Assembly: GCF_001547995.1 (NCBI RefSeq)
Contig: NZ_AP014690.1
Location: 1,857,001-1,921,000 of the forward strand
Direction: 5' to 3'
DNA length: 64,000 nucleotides
DNA from: Asaia bogorensis NBRC 16594
GTDB taxonomy: Bacteria; Pseudomonadota; Alphaproteobacteria; Acetobacterales; Acetobacteraceae
Made by a program: the position numbers and the translations under genes. A model generated the notes under the pieces. The model searched no databases, was not told the DNA's origin, and worked only from the letters and a program-made list of their open reading frames with translations. Below, piece by piece: positions 16,534-25,983 of this stretch (within the stretch, counting starts at the first letter, position 1; every line of letters begins with the position of its first letter).

Positions 16534-18273
16534 TCAGGCGGCGAGCGTGTCGAACACATCGCCATCGCATGGGATTCGCTCGATATGGATCCGGTACCAC
16601 AGGGCATAGAAGAGCAACGCCCAGGCAGCATGACGCTCGCGCCGCCCCTCTGCGCGATCGAAAATCCGACGAATGTCCTGCGCCTCCAGCACGCCCTTGA
16701 ACGCTTGCGCCTCAGCCACCAATGGCCCGAGACGGGCGGAACGGGCGCCAATCCACTGCCCGACCGGCACAGTGAATCCCTGCTTGGGCGCAAAAGGCGA
16801 CGACCCCGGCACATTCTTCTCTAGCCAGCGTCGTAACAGATATTTGCCGTGGCTGCCCTTCACCTTGAGATGATCGGGCAAGGACCAGGCCAGTGCGCTC
16901 ATGACCGGATCGAGCAAGGGGGTCCTGCCCTCGATGGCATGGGCCATGAGGCAGCGATCGAGCTTGATCAGCAGGTCATTCGGCAGCCATTCATTCAGAT
17001 CGAGGCCCTGCACGGATCGCAGACGCGTCTGCTCAAAGGGTGGCGTGAAATCCTTCTTCCACTGCCCCCCCGTAGGCAGACGGCAAAGCCCGTCCATCAT
17101 GCCGCGCCGCCAGGGCAGACGGCCGCCCCGCCACCAGGGGCGCATGGCGCGGCGATAGCGGCCATAGCCGCCAAAGAGCTCATCACCCCCCTCACCGCTC
17201 AGTATCACGGTCACATCCTTACGCGCCTCACGCGCCAGAAACCAGCTGGGGATCACGGCATAATCCGCCACCGGATCATCCAGGCAGGCCACGATTTCAG
17301 GCAGATGGCGCCAGACCATGCTTTCGGTAATGGTCAGCACATGGTGCTTCGCGCCCAGCACACGGGCGGTCTCCGCCGCCTGCGCGCTCTCATCGACCGA
17401 GCCGGTGTCAAAACGTGCGGTCCAGGCCAGAGGCGCCCCGCGGCCAAGGCGCGTCATGGCCGCAAGAACCGCCGTGCTATCTATGCCGCCAGAGAGAAAC
17501 ATGCCGAAAGGCACATCGGCCCGCTCATGCGCCTGCACACTATCCATAAGGGCATGATCGAGGCGTGAGAGCGCCATCTCCTCGCTCAGATCCCGGTTGA
17601 TCGTGCCATGACGGGCGGGCAGTTTGCTGGCGCGATCCAGCACGCCATTAACGAAACGCAGGGTTTCGCCGGGCAGGACGCGCTTGATGCCGGGATAGAT
17701 CGTCTCACGCCCCGCAACGAACTGCACCTGAAGCAACTGGTCTCGGGCGGCCTCGCGCACGCTGCGCGTGACAAGACCCGTCGCGAGTAATGCCTGCGCC
17801 TCAGAGGCAAAGATCACCCCCTGCTCGATCTCGGCGTAATAGAGCGGCTTGATACCGAACGGATCACGACTGAGGGCCATGACCGTATCAGGCCCAGTCT
17901 CATCCAGAAGCGCTATGGCGTACATGCCGCGCAGCTCGAACGTATAGGCGGTATCGCAATCGGGCCAGAGAAACAGGGGCGATTCACAGTCGCTGCCCGT
18001 CTTGAATGGCGCATCGGCAAGCGTCGCGCGCAGGGCCGGATCGTTATAGATCTCGCCATTGGCAACAAGCGCAATCGGCCCCTGAATTAGAGGTTGCGCG
18101 CCCCCTCCCAGGTCGACAATCGAGAGACGGCGATGAACAAGCGCCGCTGATCCTGTCTCATGGAATCCCTCGCCATCAGGACCGCGGTGACGCAGCGCCT
18201 GAGCCATGATCTGAAGGATTGCCGGGTCAGGCGCATACCCGTGACGACATGCCATGCCCGCGATACCACACAT
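16534..18273 (-). CDS. asnB: glutamine-hydrolysing asparagine synthase (AsnB family)
   Basis: The 579-residue product starts MCGIAG, exposing Cys2, the nucleophile of the N-terminal glutaminase domain; RHRGPDG and VHRRLSIVD follow. The C-terminal ATP-pyrophosphatase domain has LSGGIDSTAVLA near residue 259 and SGEGGDELFGGYGRYR near 357. The family makes asparagine or amidates other carboxylates, including surface-polysaccharide sugars. It lies three bases downstream of a glycosyltransferase gene, which leaves the second role open. Confidence 0.93.
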   Translation of the reverse strand: MCGIAGMACRHGYAPDPAILQIMAQALRHRGPDGEGFHETGSAALVHRRLSIVDLGGGAQPLIQGPIALVANGEIYNDPALRATLADAPFKTGSDCESPLFLWPDCDTAYTFELRGMYAIALLDETGPDTVMALSRDPFGIKPLYYAEIEQGVIFASEAQALLATGLVTRSVREAARDQLLQVQFVAGRETIYPGIKRVLPGETLRFVNGVLDRASKLPARHGTINRDLSEEMALSRLDHALMDSVQAHERADVPFGMFLSGGIDSTAVLAAMTRLGRGAPLAWTARFDTGSVDESAQAAETARVLGAKHHVLTITESMVWRHLPEIVACLDDPVADYAVIPSWFLAREARKDVTVILSGEGGDELFGGYGRYRRAMRPWWRGGRLPWRRGMMDGLCRLPTGGQWKKDFTPPFEQTRLRSVQGLDLNEWLPNDLLIKLDRCLMAHAIEGRTPLLDPVMSALAWSLPDHLKVKGSHGKYLLRRWLEKNVPGSSPFAPKQGFTVPVGQWIGARSARLGPLVAEAQAFKGVLEAQDIRRIFDRAEGRRERHAAWALLFYALWYRIHIERIPCDGDVFDTLAA

Positions 18274-18276
18274 GGC

Positions 18277-19419
18277 CTAACGCTCCCCGCTATGGCCCGA
18301 GGCCAGCGCATGCAGGAAATCATCCCAACGCGCCAGCACGACCGGGGCGGCAAACTCGCGTTCAAAACGTGCCCTGCCATTGACGCATAGCGATGCCGCC
18401 AGCGCAGGCGTTTCGAGTACCGTCGCAATTTCCCGCGCAAAGGCCTCGGGATCTTCGGTGGGCGCGAGCAGCCCGTCCTGCGTTCCGGCCAGAACCTCCT
18501 CCGGCCCCTGTATCGCGCTCGCCACGACAGGACGCGCCGCCGATAGCGCCTCGATCACCACATTGCCCAGAGGTTCGATACGCGACGGACAAACCAGCAG
18601 GTCGCACGCCTTCAGCCACGGGCCACTATCCTGCACCCAGCCGGGCATATGGACGCGATCAGATACGCCCTCACCACGCGCAAGAACGGTAAGGGCTTCG
18701 CGCTCCGGCCCCTCACCCGCAATGACGAGATGAACGCCGGGTAACTGCTTCATGGCGCGTATCAGAACATCAAAGGCCTTGTTGCGATGCAGCCTGCCCA
18801 GAGCCAGAATGAACGGCCGCCCCTCCGGTACGCAATCGGGGCGCTGCGGCTTCACATGGGCCAGATCATTGGCGAAATTGGGCAGATAATGCACCCGCCC
18901 TGCATCCCAGCCCTGGGCCACCATCCATCGTGTCAGCCCGCGGGTATTGCCCACGAGGTCGGAGCATTTCCGGTAATTGGCAAGGTCGTAATAGCCGCCC
19001 AGCCTTCCCGCGACGGGCCACGGCCCTGCCGGCATCATACGGGCGGCGCGGCTCATCCAGGCGATGGTCACGTCAGGCTGAAACCGTTTGAGGGAGCGAC
19101 GCAGACGCCAAGGCGTCAGCAGATCGAGCCGCCCACCGAAACGCATGGCCTCAGTGGTGACGTGCCGAGCACCCAGCCGCGCTTCGCGCGCAGGATCACG
19201 ACGAAGGATCGCCCTGACATCATGACCGGCCTCATGCTGGGCCATGCACAGGCGTTCATAGAAAAGTTCGGCGCCCCCACTACGTGCGCCCGCCATGACG
19301 TGAGCGATGCGCAGAGGGGTGAAATGTCGCTCCGGCAGGCTCCGATTGCCCTCCCGCTCACGCATCGCCTGAATGGCAGATGCCGATTCTGCACCCGCAT
19401 CGATCGTCTCAACCGCCAT
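18277..19419 (-). CDS. glycosyltransferase family 4 protein
   Basis: This 380-residue GT-B enzyme has the N-terminal IAHVMAGARSGGAELFYERL and the C-terminal GT4 donor-site pattern LVCPSRIEPLGNVVIEALSAARPVVAS (EX7E type). It should transfer a nucleotide-sugar residue, probably in lipopolysaccharide or exopolysaccharide assembly. The open frame continues to 19587, but MAVETID at 19419 overlaps the upstream GT9 stop by 11 bases and gives a natural start. Sugar and acceptor are unknown. Confidence 0.9.
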   Translation of the reverse strand: MAVETIDAGAESASAIQAMREREGNRSLPERHFTPLRIAHVMAGARSGGAELFYERLCMAQHEAGHDVRAILRRDPAREARLGARHVTTEAMRFGGRLDLLTPWRLRRSLKRFQPDVTIAWMSRAARMMPAGPWPVAGRLGGYYDLANYRKCSDLVGNTRGLTRWMVAQGWDAGRVHYLPNFANDLAHVKPQRPDCVPEGRPFILALGRLHRNKAFDVLIRAMKQLPGVHLVIAGEGPEREALTVLARGEGVSDRVHMPGWVQDSGPWLKACDLLVCPSRIEPLGNVVIEALSAARPVVASAIQGPEEVLAGTQDGLLAPTEDPEAFAREIATVLETPALAASLCVNGRARFEREFAAPVVLARWDDFLHALASGHSGER

Positions 19420-20350
19420 GATGCGCCTCTCCCTCTCCCGCCAGCAGGGTCTCGATTTCGGCCAGAACGGTCGCAACAGTGAGCCCAGCAATCGGGGCCT
19501 TGCCCTCCGGGCCGGGTGCCGCAACGAAATGTGCCTTCCTGCCCGTCGGCGCATATTCCGAGGCGCGACTGGGGCCGAAGAGACCAAGTGTTGGCGTACC
19601 GGCCGCCGCCGATAGATGCATCAGCCCCGAATCATTGCCGACAAACAGGGCACAGCGGCGCAGCAAGGCACCTACGAGGCCAAGGCTCCCTTCTCCGCCA
19701 AGATCGATGGCGCCTCTCCCCTCCTCTAGGCCGGATGCCGCAAGCGCCTCGATGACGGGCCGTGCGAGTGCCTTCTCTGCCTCGCCGGGGCCATAGAAAA
19801 TGACAGGGGTCAGCCCTCGTGCCTGCATGGCCCGACCGACATCGATGAAGTGCGGGGCGGGCCAGATCTTGCCTTCCCAGTTGGCGGTCGGCGCGAGGGC
19901 GCAATAACGCCTCGTCGCCGGCAGAATCTCGGCAGCAAGAACCTCCTGCTCCGGACGACACCAGATTTCGGGCATGAGCGTCTTCCTGCCCCGAAACAAC
20001 GCTGCCAGATGGCCGATACGCGCGCCCGGCCGACGGCCACCGCGCAGGATACGGCGATGCAATGTCGGCAGAAAAAGCGAGACGCCCGAACCGCGCAGAT
20101 CGACAATCCGGGTCCAGAACGTGCCCACACAGCCCCACCACAGGCCAAGCCAATGCAGGTCGTAGCGCTTCTTGCTGACCACGATTACCCGATCGACCGA
20201 GGGGCATGGCTCGAAATAGCTCGCTGCGACAGGCCCGCAAGCCACGGTGATTCGGGCATCCGGATGAAGGCGGCGCAGTTCGGCCAGCACACCGGAGGAG
20301 ATGACGGCATCACCCAGACGGTTGGCCGTGATGAACAGGATGCGCTTCAT
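19409..20350 (-). CDS. glycosyltransferase family 9 (heptosyltransferase-like)
   Basis: The 313-residue product has the GT9 N-terminus KRILFITANRLGDAVISSGVLAELRR and the C-terminal FVGNDSGLMHLSAAAGTPTLGLFGPS motif that binds ADP-heptose in WaaC/WaaF. It is therefore probably an inner-core lipopolysaccharide glycosyltransferase in the cytosol. The start overlaps the dnaQ stop by four bases, and the gene is followed by the GT4 gene. Confidence 0.9.
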   Translation of the reverse strand: MKRILFITANRLGDAVISSGVLAELRRLHPDARITVACGPVAASYFEPCPSVDRVIVVSKKRYDLHWLGLWWGCVGTFWTRIVDLRGSGVSLFLPTLHRRILRGGRRPGARIGHLAALFRGRKTLMPEIWCRPEQEVLAAEILPATRRYCALAPTANWEGKIWPAPHFIDVGRAMQARGLTPVIFYGPGEAEKALARPVIEALAASGLEEGRGAIDLGGEGSLGLVGALLRRCALFVGNDSGLMHLSAAAGTPTLGLFGPSRASEYAPTGRKAHFVAAPGPEGKAPIAGLTVATVLAEIETLLAGEGEAHHGG

Positions 20351-21024
20351 TGCAGCCAGATCGGCTCTTTCAGTCCCGTTACGAAGGCCTCGTGAGCCGC
20401 TTTCGTCGCCTCATCCGGCGGGGACATGGGGCGCGGTCTGCGATCGGGGTTGCCGCGATAGGTGGCAACACCACCGCCGCTCCCAGACACCGCCAGACCC
20501 AGACCGCGCTGGCGACCGCCCATCAACTCCAGATAGACCTCGGAAAGCAGCTTGCAGTCGAGCAGTGCATTATGGGTGGTACGTGCTGACAGATCGATGT
20601 CATGACGACGACACAGCGCATCGAGCGAGTTGGGCAGACCGGGATAGCGTTTCTTGGCCATCTCGAGTGTATCGATCATACGCGCGCGATCGAGGGGCGC
20701 CTTGCCGCATGCCTTGAGTTCGGCATTGATGAAGCCAAAATCGAACGGCGCGTTATGGGCAATCATCTCATCATTGCCGATGAAGGCCAGAAAACCGTCC
20801 ACAATCTCGGCAAATTTCGGTTTATCGAGCAGGTCATCGAGCGTGAAGCCGTGCACACGGCTGGCCTCGGGCGGCACGTCACGCTCGGGGTTGATCAGCA
20901 CGTGGAACGCCTCCCCGGTCGGGAGATCGTCAATCAGTTCGAGCGCTGCGATTTCGATCACGCGATCGCCGGTCGCCGGGTCGAGCCCTGTGGTTTCCGT
21001 ATCGAAAAGGATGGACCTTTTCAT
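20347..21024 (-). CDS. dnaQ: DNA polymerase III epsilon subunit (3'-5' proofreading exonuclease)
   Basis: The 225-residue product carries the DnaQ exonuclease motifs: ExoI LFDTETTGLDP at residue 6, ExoII AHNAPFDFGFINAEL near 90, and ExoIII with the HNALLDCKLL signature near 151. The C-terminus is the short polymerase-contact tail. Alphaproteobacteria commonly have dnaQ next to coaE, as here, with a four-base overlap at each end. Confidence 0.96.
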   Translation of the reverse strand: MKRSILFDTETTGLDPATGDRVIEIAALELIDDLPTGEAFHVLINPERDVPPEASRVHGFTLDDLLDKPKFAEIVDGFLAFIGNDEMIAHNAPFDFGFINAELKACGKAPLDRARMIDTLEMAKKRYPGLPNSLDALCRRHDIDLSARTTHNALLDCKLLSEVYLELMGGRQRGLGLAVSGSGGGVATYRGNPDRRPRPMSPPDEATKAAHEAFVTGLKEPIWLQ

Positions 21025-21608
21025 GCTGCGTTCTCCAGGGTTCTCATCATGCGTTTCATCTGCTGCGCGGTATGGCCGCGCGAGAGGCCATTACGCAACA
21101 GCAGATCAGCGCGCCGATTGCGTTCGTTATCGCTCATCTGACGTGACAGCAATGCACGCGCCTGGGCCTCGCTCATTGAGCGTCGGCGCATGATCCGGCG
21201 CAGACGCACGGGCAACGGCGCCGTCACCACAACGACCAGATCGCAGTCACGATCGGCTCCGGTCTCGAAAAGAAGCGGTATATCCAGCACACAAAACCGC
21301 ATTCTGCGCCGGCGCATCTGGCGCAGGAAATCCTGCCTCGCCTTGCGAACGAGCGGATGGATAATCGCCTCAAGGGCTGCAATGCGCTCCGGATGCCCGA
21401 TGACGGTCTGGCGCAGAGCTGCGCGATCGACCGCCCCTTCTTTCACCGTTTCAGGCCAGAGCCGGGCGAGTGCCGGAACAGCCGCACCATTTTTCGCCTG
21501 AAGGGCATGGACAGCGCGATCTGCATCGAAAACCGGCCATCCAGCCCTGCAAAGAAAATGCGCGACCGTGCTCTTGCCTGCTCCCATGCCGCCCGTCAGG
21601 CCGATCAC
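21021..21608 (-). CDS. coaE: dephospho-CoA kinase
   Basis: CoaE phosphorylates the ribose 3'-OH of dephospho-CoA, the last step of CoA synthesis. The P-loop GLTGGMGAGKST lies at the very N-terminus, followed by DADRAVHAL and VLDIPLLFETG. GTG 21608 gives 195 residues, the normal length, with an AAAGG motif upstream. A TTG at 21680 with AGAGG upstream would add 24 residues not expected in this family. The stop overlaps dnaQ. Confidence 0.93.
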   Translation of the reverse strand: MIGLTGGMGAGKSTVAHFLCRAGWPVFDADRAVHALQAKNGAAVPALARLWPETVKEGAVDRAALRQTVIGHPERIAALEAIIHPLVRKARQDFLRQMRRRRMRFCVLDIPLLFETGADRDCDLVVVVTAPLPVRLRRIMRRRSMSEAQARALLSRQMSDNERNRRADLLLRNGLSRGHTAQQMKRMMRTLENAA

Positions 21609-21705
21609 GACGGTGCCTTTACGCTGTGGCCGCCAGTCCTTGCGAGGGCAAACAACCCCGATGCGCGCTTTCGAACTCAATCCGGCACCTCTGACGCAGT
21701 CCTGC

Positions 21706-22638
21706 TCAATCGATCGTCTCGATCAGACGTGCCCGCAGCGCGTCATCCACCTGCGGCTCGTGACCGAACCACGCAGCAAAACCCGGCCTTGCCTGATTGA
21801 TCAGCATGCCAAGCCCATCGACCCCCTTGAGTCCGCGAGCACGCGCCGCAGCCAGAAGAGGCGTTTCGAGCGGCATATAGACGATATCGGACACGACCAG
21901 ATCGGACGATGCCAAGGCAAGCGTTGCGGCCCAGTCGTGAGTTTCCTGCCCGGCCATACCTAGCGACGTGGTGTTGGTGAGAAGCCCGAAAGAGGCGAGA
22001 GCTTCGGGCCATTCCTGCCAGTCCAGAACGGTACCACCCCCCAATGCCTCGACCAGCGACTGGGCACGGCTGCGGGTACGATTGGCAATAGCCAGGTCGC
22101 ATCCCGCATCGAGCAGTGCCGCACAAACGGCCCGCGAGGCCCCTCCGGCACCAAGCACCAGTGTCTCGCGCGGCAGGGTAATTCCTGCCTGATCGAGCGA
22201 GTCCAGATAGCCCGTGCCATCGGTGCAATCGCCGAGGATGGTGCCATCGGGTGAAAAGACCAGCGTGTTCACGGCCCCTGCCCGTCTGGCCTGATGCGTG
22301 TGCCTGCCAGCCAGACTGTAAGCGGCTTCCTTATGCGGGATTGTGACATTCAGACCTGCAAAGCCAAGCGCCTGCAATGCGCGTACGCCAGCCTCGAAGC
22401 GTTCCAGCGCTAGCGGCAGACGCAGGTAAAGACCGTCGATTCCGTAAGCGGCGCACCAGTAATTATGCAGGATGGGCGAGCGCGTATAGGCGAGCGGCCA
22501 TCCCGTTACAGCCGCCAGGATGGGCTGGCCCTGCGGAAAAAGCGCCGCAAGTTCAGCCTTTGCATCTGCCAGGTTCAGTGCGCCGTCGAGATGGCGTTCC
22601 AGTAGAGCGGCAACAGCCGCGCCAGTCTCTGTGCCCAA
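21706..22638 (-). CDS. aroE: shikimate dehydrogenase
   Basis: AroE reduces 3-dehydroshikimate to shikimate with NADPH. The substrate site GWPLAYTRSPILHNYW is near residue 46, the catalytic Lys is in LNVTIPHKEAA, and the nucleotide loop VLGAGGASRAVCAAL follows. The only possible ordinary start upstream of the conserved core is TTG at 22638, with AGGA eight bases before it, giving an extension of about 40 residues. This places the first 64 bases inside the preceding hydrolase gene on the same strand, an unusually long overlap. Confidence 0.93.
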   Translation of the reverse strand: MGTETGAAVAALLERHLDGALNLADAKAELAALFPQGQPILAAVTGWPLAYTRSPILHNYWCAAYGIDGLYLRLPLALERFEAGVRALQALGFAGLNVTIPHKEAAYSLAGRHTHQARRAGAVNTLVFSPDGTILGDCTDGTGYLDSLDQAGITLPRETLVLGAGGASRAVCAALLDAGCDLAIANRTRSRAQSLVEALGGGTVLDWQEWPEALASFGLLTNTTSLGMAGQETHDWAATLALASSDLVVSDIVYMPLETPLLAAARARGLKGVDGLGMLINQARPGFAAWFGHEPQVDDALRARLIETID

Positions 22639-23348
22639 GATATCTGTCCTGCCTCGTTTTCAATCAGATCCTGACGGATCTCTATCTCCAGATAGGGCAG
22701 ACCGCCCTGCTCTGCATGATACGGCACGGTATAATCCGATGTCGCGGTCAGGACATAGGGTTCATTGTCCCCCACGCACAGATCCCCCTCCTGCCGCAGC
22801 AGATCGAGCATGATTCGTGCCGAGCGCGTATCCCGATGATGCAGGATCCCCACATGCCAGGGACGATCCTTGCCGTTCATGCGCGGCGTGAAGCTATGCA
22901 GAGCGATCAGGGCCACGGGCGTTTGTCGTTGGCGCAGCAGTGCTGCGATCTGGTCGTGATAAGGATGAAGTATCTCGCGCTCACGACGCGCCCGACATGC
23001 AGCACTAAGCGCCACGTTCGCGCCTATGGTTGTGTGGTCCGACACTGCCGGAATGGATGTCGGATGACCGGGTGCGCGATTACTGTCGATCACGAGACGG
23101 GAATAGACCTGCTCGACCAGATCAGCGCCGAGCAGCGCCTGCAACTGCACACCAACCCCGCGGATACCGATATCCCAGGCGATATGTCGCCCCCAATCGG
23201 TCTCCTCCACCCCAAGACGCCCCAGCGCTCTGGGTACCTCACGCCCTGCGTGGTCGCTCACGAGAATGAACGGCGATGCACCCGTGGCTTTCGTTACCCG
23301 GTAGGGCAGCGGATCTTCAGGGCCGAGAAGAGGGGGAAGCTCGCTCAT
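22575..23348 (-). CDS. N-formylglutamate amidohydrolase family protein
   Basis: The 257-residue product shows the family pattern: ILVSDHAGREVP near residue 28, HIAWDIG, SRLVIDSNRAPG, ALHSFTP and YLEIEIRQDLI. Founding members hydrolyse N-formylglutamate in histidine breakdown. No other hut gene is here, so the true substrate is uncertain. It is the first gene of a minus-strand series continuing through aroE, coaE and dnaQ. Confidence 0.87.
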   Translation of the reverse strand: MSELPPLLGPEDPLPYRVTKATGASPFILVSDHAGREVPRALGRLGVEETDWGRHIAWDIGIRGVGVQLQALLGADLVEQVYSRLVIDSNRAPGHPTSIPAVSDHTTIGANVALSAACRARREREILHPYHDQIAALLRQRQTPVALIALHSFTPRMNGKDRPWHVGILHHRDTRSARIMLDLLRQEGDLCVGDNEPYVLTATSDYTVPYHAEQGGLPYLEIEIRQDLIENEAGQISWAQRLARLLPLYWNAISTAH

Positions 23349-23408
23349 GAATTGCGCGCACCTTGCTGACTGACTAGGTTAGCCCACCTTGACCACAATC
23401 CCCATGCC

Positions 23409-24869
23409 ATGGACAACCCCGTGACCGAGACCAAGCCCCAGCCATCGAGCGATACTCCCACCCAGACCGAAGCGCGTCTGGCCAACCCGCAATGGGGCGG
23501 GCGCTTTGCGGCCGGTCCGGCTGCCATCATGGCCGATATCAATGCGTCCATCGATTTCGATCGCAAGTTGTGGCGTCAGGATATTCGCGGCTCGCTGGCT
23601 CATGCAGCCATGCTCGCCCGCGTGGGTCTGCTGACGGCGGCCGAGGAACAAGAGATCCGCGACGGGCTTCACGGCATTGCCCGTGATATCGAAGCCGGGA
23701 ATTTTCCTTTCTCGCAGGATCTTGAAGATATTCACATGAATATCGAGGCACGCTTGTCCGATCGTATCGGCGAGGCTGGCAAGCGCCTGCATACTGCGCG
23801 CTCGCGCAATGACCAGGTTGCCACCGATTTCCGCCTATGGGTGCGCGATGCCATTGACGGAATAAGCGGGCAGGTCACCGCGCTCATGCGCTCTCTGGCG
23901 ACACGGGCACTGGAACATGCTGCTGACGCCATGCCGGGCTTTACCCATCTGCAGGTCGCCCAGCCTGTCACGTTCGGGCACCATCTGCTGGCCTATGTCG
24001 AGATGCTCTCGCGTGACCGCGACCGGCTGCGCGACGCCCGCGCACGTCTGAACGAATGTCCGCTCGGCTCTGCGGCGCTTGCGGGCACCTCCTTCCCGAT
24101 CGACCGGCGCTTCACGGCTGCTCAGCTCGGCTTTGACCGCCCCACAGCCAACTCGCTCGATTCGGTGTCCGACCGCGATTTCGCGCTCGAATATCTTTCG
24201 GCTCTGTCGCTGCTCGGTATGCATCTGTCGCGCCTGTCGGAAGAGTTGGTGCTGTGGTGCTCGGCACCGTTCAGCTTCGTACGGCTTTCAGACGGCTTCA
24301 CCACCGGCTCCTCCATCATGCCGCAAAAGAAAAACCCTGATGCCGCCGAGCTGGTGCGCGCCAAGGTAGGGCGCATCACGGGTGATTTCATGGGCCTGCT
24401 GATGGTGATGAAGGGCCTGCCTCTGGCCTATGCCAAGGACACGCAGGAGGACAAGGAGCCGGTATTCGATGCTACCGAGGCCGCAACCCTGTCTCTTGCT
24501 GCCATGGATGGCATGATACGCGACATGACTGCCAACACAGACAAGATGCGCGCCCTCGCCGGTGCCGGTTTCGCGACCGCAACCGACCTTGCGGACTGGC
24601 TGGTGCGCGTGCCGCGTCTGCCCTTCCGCACGGCGCATCATGTCACGGGCCGGCTTGTTGGCATGGCCGAAGCCAAAGGCTGTGATCTGGCTGATCTCAC
24701 GCTGGAGGAAATGCAGGGTGTCGAGCCGCAGATCGATGCCAGCATTTTCGATGTACTGACCGTCGAATCCTCACTCGCCTCGCGCACCAGTGAGGGCGGC
24801 ACAGCGCCGGAGAACGTTGCCCGCGCAGCAGGGCTCTGGCTGTCACGCCTTGAGGAGAACGCAGCATGA
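23409..24869 (+). CDS. argH: argininosuccinate lyase
   Basis: ArgH splits argininosuccinate into arginine and fumarate. The 486-residue product has the fumarase-superfamily signature [12 protein letters not shown] near residue 301, plus [30 protein letters not shown] and [18 protein letters not shown]. About 25 extra residues ([18 protein letters not shown] region) precede the conserved N-terminus. It is divergent from the hydrolase gene and its stop overlaps a tiny lipoprotein gene by four bases. Confidence 0.97.
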   Translation: MDNPVTETKPQPSSDTPTQTEARLANPQWGGRFAAGPAAIMADINASIDFDRKLWRQDIRGSLAHAAMLARVGLLTAAEEQEIRDGLHGIARDIEAGNFPFSQDLEDIHMNIEARLSDRIGEAGKRLHTARSRNDQVATDFRLWVRDAIDGISGQVTALMRSLATRALEHAADAMPGFTHLQVAQPVTFGHHLLAYVEMLSRDRDRLRDARARLNECPLGSAALAGTSFPIDRRFTAAQLGFDRPTANSLDSVSDRDFALEYLSALSLLGMHLSRLSEELVLWCSAPFSFVRLSDGFTTGSSIMPQKKNPDAAELVRAKVGRITGDFMGLLMVMKGLPLAYAKDTQEDKEPVFDATEAATLSLAAMDGMIRDMTANTDKMRALAGAGFATATDLADWLVRVPRLPFRTAHHVTGRLVGMAEAKGCDLADLTLEEMQGVEPQIDASIFDVLTVESSLASRTSEGGTAPENVARAAGLWLSRLEENAA

Positions 24870-25003
24870 CCCGTACGACCCGAATTCTCGGCCTGGCCCT
24901 GGCAGGCGCGCTCATGCTCACTGGCTGCGGCAAAAAGGGTGCGCCCCACGCCCCCGGCCCGGCCAGCAAGATCACCTACCCGCATAACTACCCGCCGGAG
25001 TAA
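24866..25003 (+). CDS. lptM: LptM-like small lipoprotein
   Basis: A 45-residue frame opens with an ATGA overlap of the argH stop. It encodes a short signal ending in LMLTGC, so Cys20 should be lipidated. The following GKKGAP and a Pro-rich tail match the LptM/YifL type, in E. coli a lipoprotein that helps assemble the LptD lipopolysaccharide translocon. A small lipoprotein gene between argH and lysA is common in alphaproteobacteria; here lysA is about 9 kb away. The last 16 bases overlap the convergent gluQ gene. Confidence 0.85.
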   Translation: MTRTTRILGLALAGALMLTGCGKKGAPHAPGPASKITYPHNYPPE

Positions 25004-25845
25004 TCCGCCCCACCGTTAAAGGGCGTCCGGGCAATGGATGAGCGCGCCAGAGCGATGATGGCAGCCGCGCTCATCCCCTTTTCCCGCAGGGCACGCAGGC
25101 TCTCGGCACCATCCCGCTTTGAAAGCTTGCGCCCGGCTTCATCGCAGATCAGCCCGTGATGGACATAAAGCGGGGCCGCAAAACCAAGCAGTTCCTGCAA
25201 TACACGGTGCACCGAGGTCGCCTCGTAAAGATCCGCGCCTCGTGTGACGCAGGTAATGCCCTGACGGGCATCGTCGCATGTCACGCACAGATGGTATGAG
25301 ACGCCATTATCGCGCCGTCCCAACACGACATCCCCAAAGTCCTGCGCCCGCCCTTCGATGCATTGCGCGCCTTCCTGCCAGGAGGGGATAAACCCGAGCC
25401 GCTTCAATGCTGCGTCCATATCGAGACGCCAGACATGCGGCTGATCCGGCACAATCTGGCCATGACGACCACGGCAATGCCCGCCATAGACGGCACTCCC
25501 ATCCGGCGCGATGCCTACCGCACCCGCCTGCATTTCGGCCCTTGAGCAGGTGCAGGCATAAACCAGCCCCTGTTCGCGCAATGTATCCAGCATGGACCGG
25601 TAGTAAGGCAGATGGGCTGACTGGCATATGACAGGCTCCGCGCTTTCGAACCCCAGCCACTCAAGATCGTCCAGAAGTGCCTGCGTGAAGGCAGGCAGGC
25701 AGCGCTGCGGGTCGATATCCTCAATGCGGATCAGGAATGTTCCGTCATGCCCCGCCATATCCCGCGCATGACAAGCCGAGGCAACGTGACCCAGATGCAG
25801 AAAACCCGTCGGGCTCGGTGCAAAACGTGTGCGAAATCCTGTCAT
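24988..25845 (-). CDS. gluQ: glutamyl-Q tRNA(Asp) synthetase
   Basis: GluQ attaches glutamate to queuosine in the anticodon of tRNA-Asp. The 285-residue product has the HIGH-type motif APSPTGFLHLGH at the N-terminus and KLSKRDGA (KMSKS equivalent) near residue 252. It lacks the anticodon-binding domain of full GltX, as expected. A Cys-rich patch (CTCSRAEM) matches the family zinc site. ATG 25845 with AAGG upstream is chosen over GTG 25869. Confidence 0.93.
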   Translation of the reverse strand: MTGFRTRFAPSPTGFLHLGHVASACHARDMAGHDGTFLIRIEDIDPQRCLPAFTQALLDDLEWLGFESAEPVICQSAHLPYYRSMLDTLREQGLVYACTCSRAEMQAGAVGIAPDGSAVYGGHCRGRHGQIVPDQPHVWRLDMDAALKRLGFIPSWQEGAQCIEGRAQDFGDVVLGRRDNGVSYHLCVTCDDARQGITCVTRGADLYEATSVHRVLQELLGFAAPLYVHHGLICDEAGRKLSKRDGAESLRALREKGMSAAAIIALARSSIARTPFNGGADYSGG

Positions 25846-25983
25846 CAAACCTTCGCTTGCCCTGCTCACGGAAAACTGAAATAGTCAGATCCATAAGACA
25901 GACGGCGCGTATCTATAGGCGCTGGTTTCCCGTCGCGCTTGAGATAATCCGATCGTGCCGCCCTGTAAAAGAGGATGCGATCG

